From an uncultured Granulosicoccaceae bacterium (GTDB lineage: Bacteria; Pseudomonadota; Gammaproteobacteria; Granulosicoccales; Granulosicoccaceae): a DNA stretch of 43,706 nucleotides. The stretch's first letter is position 1. The number at the start of each line of letters is the position of its first letter. Shown here in pieces: positions 37,351 to 43,706 of this stretch. The stretch covers positions 1-43,706 of the forward strand of contig CALLLY010000097.1 of NCBI GenBank assembly GCA_938008205.1, given 5' to 3'. Both the position numbers and the translations under genes were made by a program. The notes below the pieces were generated by a model that saw only the letters and a program-made list of their open reading frames with translations, made no database searches and was not told the origin of the DNA.

Positions 37351-39252
37351 TTAGTAAGCAGGGCTGCTAAGCAGCGCTTCATTTCTTTCGACTTTCGCAC
37401 TTTCTTCAAGCGTCGCTATCATCGCCTGAAATTCGGAAGACGCCGCAGCCGGGGTACCGCTGGGTGCTTCTGCATCGGACTCGGCAACAACTTCTTCAAT
37501 CCCGCCAAATATAACCAGCGCGATATTTCCTTCGCCAGTGGTAATAGTCTCAAAAGACTTACTGCCTGCTGCAGGTTTAGGCATCTGGAACAAGGCTCGA
37601 TTTATCTGGGCATCAACCTCAGGATCTCGCCGACCCACAGCACCTATCTCTGCATATTCGCCGTCATTTTGCGCAGCAATTGCAGCTGCATCCCCATCTG
37701 ACAGTTGTGCCTCCAGGCTGCTGGCAAGCTCTGTCAGTTGCTCGGTGGCACGTTCATTTTGCAGCGTAGAAACGATATCGTCTTTTACTTCTTCAAGTGG
37801 CTTGGGCTGCTCTTCCTGATGATCGAGCGTTCGCAATACGATGGCATGGTTTTCACCGACTTCCAAAACCGCAGAATTCAAGCCCTGATTTAACACTTCA
37901 TCACTCAAAGCCGCACTGATGACTTGTCGGTATTGCCCTATTCCCTCAGTGCTACTCTCATCAATCCAGTCTGATGTTTGAATTTCCAGACCGGTTTCAT
38001 CAGCGGCAGGCTGCAGTGAATCGCTGTTCTCATAAGAGGCGTTTGACAATAATTCGCTCGCTGCAAAAAACTCATTTTCTGCCTGCTCTTCACGAAACTG
38101 CTCTTCCACTTCAGCCTTCACTTCGTCGAACGTCTGACCCTGCTCAGGAATTATTTTGTTAAGACGAATGATGTGATAACCGAAATCAGATTTGATCGCT
38201 GCGCTTAAATCGTTTTCCTGCATGGCAAACGCAGCTTCTTCGAATGGTCCAACCATAACGCCTCGTCCGAACTCACCGAGGCTACCGCCCTGTGCACCGG
38301 AACCAGGATCGTCAGAAAACTCCTTCGCCAAATCCTCAAGAGACTCACCGGCATTAATACGATCAATCAGCGCATTGGCTTCAGCAAGCTTCGCTTCATC
38401 ATCGGAGTCGTCTTCAACGGCCAACAGAATGTGCGACGCATCGCGCTTCTCAGGAACCACCCACTGGGTTTTATTACGATCGTAAAATCCATTTAAATCA
38501 GCATCGGTAACTTCGATAGATGACTTAAGGTCGTCAACTTTTAATTCCAGATACTCAACAGTCACTTTCTGCGGGTTATTAAACAAAGCGGTATTGTCAT
38601 CGTAATAGCTCTGCACATCTTCATCAGAGACTTCAATGGATTCTGCCGTAGCGGCCACATCAAAAGTAATCGTCTCAAGGCGCCGCTTCTGATCACGAAG
38701 CGCGGCAAGTCTGGAATTTTCGTTCGCCAGCGAAAAACCGGTACCGACTACAGAGCCGGAAAGTTGCTGAAGAATTAAATCGCCTCTGTATTGGTTTTCA
38801 AACTCAGATGCAGAAATACCCATAGACTGAAGCTGCAGCTGATAGCGGTCTTTGTCGAACTGACCATCGACAGAAAACTCATCAACATCGAGCAGACGTT
38901 GCGCCAGTGACTCATCGCTTATCGCAAAGTTGTTGTTCTCGGTGGACTGCCGCATGACTTCCCGGGTAACCAGAGAATCCATGGCCTGACCGTTCACCAT
39001 GCTGCCAATATCAAACCCCTCAGGAATTCTTCCACCGAACGCTTGCGAAATCTGCGCGCGCTGCTGCTGATAGGCGTTTTGAAAAGCGTTAAGAGAAACC
39101 TTCTCACCATTCACTTTAACGGCATAGTCCGGGCCGCCTCCGCTGAAGTAGGAATTGATTCCAAACAAAGCGAAGGGAATACAAATGATGGTTACAAGCA
39201 GATACTTAAGCCACTTTGAATTGCGGATGCCGTCTCGAAGATCAAGTAACAT
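37351..39252 (-). CDS. ppiD: Membrane-anchored periplasmic chaperone PpiD/SurA-type
   Basis: PpiD is a chaperone held in the inner membrane that receives proteins leaving the Sec translocon, helping outer-membrane protein folding. The 633-residue chain has one N-terminal membrane helix (about residues 14-34, after a few basic residues) and a SurA-like N-terminal domain. A parvulin domain lies at about residues 267-364 (KRDASHILLAV to YHIIRLNKI), with a GGSLGEFGRGVMV segment. The C-terminal part is acidic. It lies downstream of two tRNA genes and their terminator. Its length is close to E. coli PpiD (623 residues). Confidence 0.94.
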   Translation of the reverse strand: MLLDLRDGIRNSKWLKYLLVTIICIPFALFGINSYFSGGGPDYAVKVNGEKVSLNAFQNAYQQQRAQISQAFGGRIPEGFDIGSMVNGQAMDSLVTREVMRQSTENNNFAISDESLAQRLLDVDEFSVDGQFDKDRYQLQLQSMGISASEFENQYRGDLILQQLSGSVVGTGFSLANENSRLAALRDQKRRLETITFDVAATAESIEVSDEDVQSYYDDNTALFNNPQKVTVEYLELKVDDLKSSIEVTDADLNGFYDRNKTQWVVPEKRDASHILLAVEDDSDDEAKLAEANALIDRINAGESLEDLAKEFSDDPGSGAQGGSLGEFGRGVMVGPFEEAAFAMQENDLSAAIKSDFGYHIIRLNKIIPEQGQTFDEVKAEVEEQFREEQAENEFFAASELLSNASYENSDSLQPAADETGLEIQTSDWIDESSTEGIGQYRQVISAALSDEVLNQGLNSAVLEVGENHAIVLRTLDHQEEQPKPLEEVKDDIVSTLQNERATEQLTELASSLEAQLSDGDAAAIAAQNDGEYAEIGAVGRRDPEVDAQINRALFQMPKPAAGSKSFETITTGEGNIALVIFGGIEEVVAESDAEAPSGTPAAASSEFQAMIATLEESAKVERNEALLSSPAY

Positions 39253-39346
39253 GGTCAGATAATCAGATATTTAATATGCATAGCGCTAAGCATAGGACAG
39301 CGATTGAATATGCTCAACCGCACGTGAGTATTTGTATTGCGCACAC

Positions 39347-39375
39347 AAAAAAGGGTGCCGCATGACACCCTTTTT
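39347..39375 (-). terminator. Terminator downstream of the tRNA pair
   Basis: GGGTG (39353-39357) and CACCC (39366-39370) form a short stem, extended by A-T pairs on both sides. It has an 8-nt loop, and a run of T or A residues lies at each end, so it works on either strand. It lies just after tRNA-Asp on the minus strand and upstream of ppiD, which would end the tRNA transcript before ppiD. Confidence 0.75.
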
Positions 39376-39385
39376 CATCACTTTC

Positions 39386-39462
39386 TGGCGGAGCGGACGG
39401 GACTCGAACCCGCGACCCCCGGCGTGACAGGCCGGTATTCTAACCAACTGAACTACCGCTCC
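39386..39462 (-). tRNA. tRNA-Asp (anticodon GTC)
   Basis: Reading the minus strand gives a full cloverleaf of 77 nt. The acceptor stem is GGAGCGG with CCGCTCC, the D-arm contains GTTCAGTTGGTTAGA, and the anticodon loop is CTGTCAC with GTC. The T-arm carries GGTTCGAGTCC. The 3' CCA is encoded in the DNA. It follows tRNA-Val by 21 bases and is likely processed from one precursor. Confidence 0.97.
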
Positions 39463-39483
39463 AATAAAATGCGCTATGGTAAG

Positions 39484-39559
39484 TGGTGGGTGCTGAGGGG
39501 CTCGAACCCCCGACCCTCGCCTTGTAAGGGCGATGCTCTCCCAGCTGAGCTAAGCACCC
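39484..39559 (-). tRNA. tRNA-Val (anticodon TAC)
   Basis: Reading the minus strand gives a 76-nt cloverleaf. The acceptor stem is GGGTGCT with AGCACCC, the D-arm has TAGCTCAGCTGGGAGAGC, and the anticodon loop is CTTACAA with TAC. The T-arm has GGTTCGAGCCCC. The 3' CCA is encoded. It is the first gene of a tRNA-Val/tRNA-Asp unit upstream of ppiD, as in Pseudomonas. Confidence 0.97.
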
Positions 39560-39572
39560 GGCGCAGCGGCGC

Positions 39573-39601
39573 ACTATACCGATTCTTTCTGCCATTTGCT
39601 A
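39573..39601 (-). promoter_or_regulatory. Predicted tRNA promoter
   Basis: On the minus strand, TATAGT (39573-39578) is followed by a GC-rich GCGCCGC discriminator. That arrangement is typical of stable RNA promoters under stringent control. The matching -35 hexamer, TAGCAA at 39596-39601 with 17-bp spacing, is weak. The first transcribed base would lie a few bases upstream of tRNA-Val. Confidence 0.5.
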
Positions 39602-39770
39602 CAGGATGCTGCAAATATTTTTTGGTGTTTTAAAGCTGCTCTTTTCGCAAGTTTGGAATCACTCATGCACTAGCAGTGGCGAATTACCTCCGATCAAATA
39701 GTGATGCGGTTGCAAAGACATCCGGTTTGTTAGCGGCGCAACAGCGCGCCGCTCGCTGAGGCGTAACCTT

Positions 39771-41466
39771 CTAACCAGACAGGAGTTCCGCCAGCGTCTC
39801 GGATCCGTTGGCAAGACTGAATTCGATCGGCGTTTGATTCATGCTGTTTTTGGCATTGATATCGGCACCTGCTGAAATCAGCCACTCCACTAATGCGGTA
39901 TACGAATCGTATTCTGGTTCGTCGTGCAGCCACATGCCAATAACATGCAGCACCGTGTTGCCTTGTTCGGTTCGATGGTGGATAGCGTCCGGGTTCAATT
40001 CGACAATGGCTTGTGCTCTTTCCAGATAGGCGCAGCTCACCGCATCCAGTAGCGAGTCAGACTTATCCAGTAGCAGACGCATGGCCTCATATGCAGCACT
40101 GTAGGCCGCGAAGCCGGCGGCGATGCTGTGATATGAATGATCGCGGATGTCTGTTCGGGCATTCAGGCGGAGCAGCGCTTCGATCATCTCTGTATCGTTG
40201 CTCAGAGCGAAGTGATGCAGAAGTGTTCGGCCGTGTTTCGACTGCCCGTCAATATCAAACCCTTGAGCGATTAATGCCATTACCACACTCGACTCTGCAT
40301 ATTCGGCTGCTGCGTGCAGAAGCGATGCATCCTCTTTTAATGTTTGATGCGTGGCTAGTAATTGTTTTATAGAGTCGTGGTCTTCACGTACGCAGGCAAG
40401 TTTAAACCGGTCTGTGACATCAAGTGCTTCGGGCTTTGCTCCACTGTCCTCGAGCAGTTTTACCAGCGCGGTATGACCTGCCAGCAGTGCGTTGGTATGT
40501 ATGGCTCTGCCATTGTAGGTGTTGCGGCAATCGGGGTTGGCGCCAGCGTTTAACAACAGTGTTGCCCGTGGTAAACGATTGCTGTCAATGGCGCTGGATA
40601 GCTGGTAATCCAGTGTTGATACCTGCGCGTCATTACCGCTGTCGTTCCAGTTAAGCGGGTCGCTTGCTTTCAAGCCACTTTTCAGCAGCAGTGCAAGCCA
40701 TTTATCGGCGCTATCGGTAAACATTGTGTTGTACAAACCCTGTCCCTCGTTCGGATTTGCTCCAGCGTCCAGCAGCAGCGCTACGATTTCATCTGCATAT
40801 TGATGGGGAGGTTGATTTATACCCTGTTCACCTTCACCCATGGCACCCGTTAGTGCAGTGAATCGATAGGTGTCGTTCAGTATCACGTGCGAATCCGGGC
40901 TTGCTCCGCACATTCAGCAGTTGCCTGATGATTGACAGTGAGTGCTGCTGGCCCCTGGGTTCGCCTATTCTGCTATAGGTCACATACAGCAATGCCGGCC
41001 AGTCGAGCGGGCCGGCGGTGGCCGACGCCAGTGCCGGATCGGCTTGCAGATAATCCGAAACCGCGCTCAGGTTGTTTGCAACCAATGCGGTATAAAAACT
41101 ATAACGTGAAATTTCAGGGTTTGCGGATAATAACCTGCGCGCCCGCTGATAGTTTCGCAGTGTATCGCGGCCGCTGTATTGCAGACAGCCCAGCTGAATC
41201 AAAAGCGCTGACTTTTCAGACAAGTTTTTTTGTGAATCTAAGGCAAGTTCCACCGCTTCGATCAGATCGGGCCAGCCGGCAAAACCGTACCCTCTGGCAA
41301 TGACTAACTGAGCATCTCGAAGGCCGGAAAATGCCGCGGCTTTGGGGTGATGCTCTGCTACGGCTTGTAAAGCATTGGGGCTGTTTTTACGAACCTCTCG
41401 AAGCAGTTTTTTTGCTTGCTTCTTTAGCAGGCTTATACTTGGCTTGTCTGGCAGAGAACGGGTCAT
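39771..41466 (-). pseudogene. Ankyrin-repeat protein gene split by a single-base frameshift
   Basis: Two overlapping frames (41466-40834 and 40913-39771) read as one ankyrin-repeat protein if one base is removed near 40911, giving about 564 residues. The first frame reads through ...SIIRQLLN and then loses the pattern. The second frame picks up at CGASPDSHVILND, which completes a normal repeat (LLNCGASPDSHV). The N-terminal 70 residues (SLPDKPSISLLKKQAKKLL and DAQLVIARGYGFAGWPDL) match a domain that often precedes ankyrin repeats. The rest holds many repeats such as LLLDAGANPNEG and GRTLLHHFALSND. The start has an excellent AAGGAGGT site. The break could be a real mutation, a sequencing error, or translational restart at the ATG at 40913. 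Function is unknown. Confidence 0.8.
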
Positions 41467-42187
41467 GAAGACCTCCTTTCATCAATGCCTGCGTCCGCGA
41501 TATCAGGCTGAAAAGAGGCTAATTTCAGCGAAACAAGAATTGAATGGGATAATCCCTTGCCGCGGACGGGAGGCGCTTCAATTGCGCACTGAGGAGCATG
41601 ATAGCAGATTCATTTGTTAGCGCCACCGTGCCGAGCGTTGCCAGTTATGAGCTCCCGGTCTCACCGTTCAAACATTGCAGTATGCCTGTCAAAAGAGTAG
41701 TGTCCCAAGGACACTTAATGTGATTTTGTTCTGTTGTCGGGAATGTCGCGGAGACTTCTGAACCAACGTGTTGTACAGCCACCCGGATCAGGAAAGCAAC
41801 TGAGTGATACACGGACACCCAATTCAATTATTGTTAGGCACTGACTAACCAGAGTGCCCGTGACAGTCGCCTGGAGAAATTGATTGGCCCAAAGCATATC
41901 TGAGTTTTAATGCGCTAATGTGCTGCAACCGGTTCGCCAATTGAGTTATTGATGTCTTACTGTAATTAGTGATTACCCTGTGTCAGCAGCTGCGGAAGGC
42001 GAACAGGGGGAATTGATCTGCGCAACTGATCTGTGAAAATACGTGCCTTTAGCCACGTATGTACGATTAGTAGTAGGCAGTGAGAATTTGGTGGCGTTGC
42101 TCGCCCTGTTCCAGCAATCAATCCTGAGTTAAAAGAAGCAGCGCGTGCCTGCACGGGGTCGACGCAGTAAATAACACGGATAAAAAA
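41467..42187. other. About 720 bp with no recognised gene
   Basis: Between the ankyrin gene and the sulfatase I find no gene with recognisable features. Two short minus-strand frames in this stretch (around 41645-41897) have no motif I know. The only clear structure is a perfect hairpin at 41699-41715. The stretch could be the worn remains of an insertion, but I see no transposase or terminal repeats to show that. Confidence 0.5.
41699..41715. repeat. Perfect 7-bp hairpin
   Basis: AGTGTCC (41699-41705) and GGACACT (41709-41715) are exact reverse complements around CAA. No long T-run follows on either strand, so terminator function is doubtful. It could be an operator or the end of a decayed element. 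Confidence 0.5.
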
Positions 42188-43672
42188 ATGAAGAAAAAAC
42201 CCAATATAGTGCTAATTTTTACCGACAATCAACAGGCGTCAACACTGGGTTGTTACGGTAACTCAGAGGTGTACACCCCACACCTGGACCGGCTTGCCAG
42301 TCAGGGGGTGAAATTTGATAACGCCTTTTGTCCTAACGCGTTCTGTTCGCCGTGCAGGGCATCGGTACTGACCGGCACATTGCCTTCTCAGCATGGTGTG
42401 CATTCATGGATAGACGACAGAAACATGCAGGAGTGGCCTGCGGGCTGGCATGCGTTGAATGGTATGCAAACTTTGCCGGGTCTTTTGCAGGCTGATGGCT
42501 ATACCACGGCGCTGGTCGGAAAGTATCATCTGGGTGAGCCCACAACACCCGCCGAAGGGTTCGATCACTGGGTAACTCTGGAAGACGGGCATGTGCGCAG
42601 TTTTTATCGCAATCGTATTTATGATAACGGTAAAGTGTATGATCAGCCCGGTCATTCGGTTGATTTTTTTACCAGTAAAGCCACGGAGTTTATGGCAGAG
42701 CAGGTGGCATCAGACAATCCGTTTTTTCTGTTTTTGCCGTACCCGGCGCCCTATGGTCACTGGCCAGCTACAAAAGAGACCGATGAAAATCGCCATACCA
42801 AACGCTACGCTGACTGCCCGATGAATTCTATCCCGCGGGAAGCACTCAGTAAAAAGGCGGTAGACGGGTTTCTGATGAATCAGGCGGGTTCCACCGCTGA
42901 TCTTGATTTTTCTATGTTAATGCGAGCGCCCAATGATCTGGCAACCCTGCGCAACTATTATTCGCAAATATCTATGGTTGATGATGGCGTGGGTGAAATT
43001 ATGGCGTCACTGGAGGAGCTGGGTATAGATGACAACACGCTGCTTGTCTTTACTACGGACCACGGCCTGTCCGTTGGGCAGCATGGTTTCTGGGGGCATG
43101 GCGGGTCAAGTTTCCCATCTAACCTTCATCGTGCTGCGCATTCTATTCCGTTAATCGTGCGGCAGAAAGGCGCAGTGTCTGAAGCGCAAGTATCAAACCT
43201 GATGGTGTCGAATATGGATCTATACGCAACCATACTCGACCACACTGGTGTCGTTGTGCCCGAACCCGGTGATAAGTTGCCCAGCCGCAACCTGATGCCT
43301 GTACTGAAAGGTGATATGCCGGTAGATTGGGGGGATGACGCGGTGTACTCGGAGCAGGAGGAAACACGTGTCATCAGAACGCAGAAATGGGTGTTGTTCA
43401 AGCGTTTCGATGGGCCGACAAATCAGGGTATAGGTGATGAACTATACGATGTCGAAAATGACCCGCAAGAGACTAAAAATTTGTCGGGCATGGAAGCGTA
43501 TAAAAACACCGAGGCAGAACTCAGTGCGATGCTGACCGAGTTCTTTCGCAGGCATGTTCGAGCTGAAGCCGATTTGTGGACAGGTGGTGCACCTATACAA
43601 AACTCTATGCGCCAGGCTTTCTGGAGAGAGGCCTGGGGTGAGCAATGGGCACCTGTGTATGAGTACGAATAG
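42188..43672 (+). CDS. Type I sulfatase (formylglycine-dependent), no signal peptide
   Basis: This 494-residue protein is a member of the alkaline phosphatase/sulfatase superfamily that hydrolyses sulfate esters. The maturation motif CxPxR is C53-S-P-C-R57 within FCSPCRASVLTG, so C53 should be converted to formylglycine. Metal-site regions are FTDNQQ at residues 11-16 (DN where many members have DD), VGKYHLGEP near 110, and FTTDHGLSVGQHG near 290. There is no signal peptide, so it probably acts in the cytoplasm on an imported sulfated compound. The substrate cannot be read from the sequence. No formylglycine-generating enzyme, sulfate transporter or regulator is adjacent within the window, though the right edge lies only 34 bp beyond the stop. 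Confidence 0.9.
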   Translation: MKKKPNIVLIFTDNQQASTLGCYGNSEVYTPHLDRLASQGVKFDNAFCPNAFCSPCRASVLTGTLPSQHGVHSWIDDRNMQEWPAGWHALNGMQTLPGLLQADGYTTALVGKYHLGEPTTPAEGFDHWVTLEDGHVRSFYRNRIYDNGKVYDQPGHSVDFFTSKATEFMAEQVASDNPFFLFLPYPAPYGHWPATKETDENRHTKRYADCPMNSIPREALSKKAVDGFLMNQAGSTADLDFSMLMRAPNDLATLRNYYSQISMVDDGVGEIMASLEELGIDDNTLLVFTTDHGLSVGQHGFWGHGGSSFPSNLHRAAHSIPLIVRQKGAVSEAQVSNLMVSNMDLYATILDHTGVVVPEPGDKLPSRNLMPVLKGDMPVDWGDDAVYSEQEETRVIRTQKWVLFKRFDGPTNQGIGDELYDVENDPQETKNLSGMEAYKNTEAELSAMLTEFFRRHVRAEADLWTGGAPIQNSMRQAFWREAWGEQWAPVYEYE

Positions 43673-43706
43673 TCGGATTACAACGTTGTAGATTCTGGTG
43701 AAAAAC

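Noticed and set aside
39386-39559. A tRNA-associated integrated island
   Set aside because: Islands normally attach at the 3' end of the tRNA, which faces ppiD here; no integrase and no duplicated tRNA end are visible on the accessory side.
39337-39633. A 98-codon plus-strand frame across the tRNA genes
   Set aside because: It is the well-known spurious frame made by reading antisense through tRNA-Asp and tRNA-Val; the tRNA cloverleaves explain the sequence fully.
41645-41897. Short minus-strand frames as a transposase remnant
   Set aside because: I could not recognise any transposase motif or paired terminal repeats, so I do not call an insertion sequence.

Overview
This window looks like core chromosome from a free-living gammaproteobacterium, with a short accessory stretch at the right end. 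Three things point to that class: the gene order (smc-zipA-ligA; fabD-fabG-acpP-fabF-mltG-tmk-holB-pilZ; rpsB-tsf, pyrH-frr-uppS-cdsA-dxr-rseP-bamA-skp-lpxD-fabZ-lpxA; map-glnD), the presence of zipA and the lipid A genes, and a type IV pilus PilZ. The presence of smc argues against the MukB-bearing orders (Enterobacterales, Vibrionales, Pasteurellales). A marine lineage outside the well-studied orders (Granulosicoccus-like) is my guess, from general resemblance only.

Layout. (1) 1-439: noncoding, with three perfect hairpins. (2) 440-14993, all on the minus strand, read right to left: smc, zipA, ligA, dapB, fabD, fabG, acpP, fabF, mltG, tmk, holB, pilZ. These cover chromosome organisation, division, DNA ligation, lysine/peptidoglycan precursor synthesis, the fatty acid synthase core, a peptidoglycan transglycosylase, dTMP kinase, the clamp loader and pilus assembly. 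(3) 14994-15492: a noncoding divergent region with a 22-bp near-perfect palindrome. (4) 15493-18148, plus strand: a secreted astacin-type metalloprotease with a possible GlyGly-CTERM-like sorting tail, then lpxB. (5) 18162-31053, minus strand: the envelope and translation cluster from rpsB to lpxA, with a clear terminator between tsf and pyrH. (6) 31326-37315: map, glnD and dapE (plus), a CYTH protein (minus), fabI (plus). (7) 37351-39559, minus strand: tRNA-Val, tRNA-Asp, terminator, ppiD. (8) 39560-43706, accessory: an ankyrin-repeat gene broken by a single-base frameshift, about 720 bp without a recognised gene, and a type I sulfatase.

How the genes fit together. Much of the window builds the cell envelope. 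FabD/FabG/AcpP/FabF, FabZ and FabI are most of a type II fatty acid cycle. LpxA/LpxD/LpxB divert hydroxyacyl-ACP to lipid A. CdsA makes CDP-diacylglycerol. Dxr and UppS supply undecaprenyl carrier lipid. DapB and DapE belong to the diaminopimelate pathway. MltG sets glycan strand length. BamA, Skp, PpiD and RseP assemble and monitor outer-membrane proteins.

No CRISPR array, intact mobile element, phage or known defence system is visible. The points most worth a second look are the frameshifted ankyrin gene, the possible sorting tail on the astacin, an extra ~80-residue segment in LigA, an acidic Ala/Pro/Glu tail on ribosomal protein S2, a run of TTG starts on lpxD-fabZ-lpxA, and the flipped position of lpxB.
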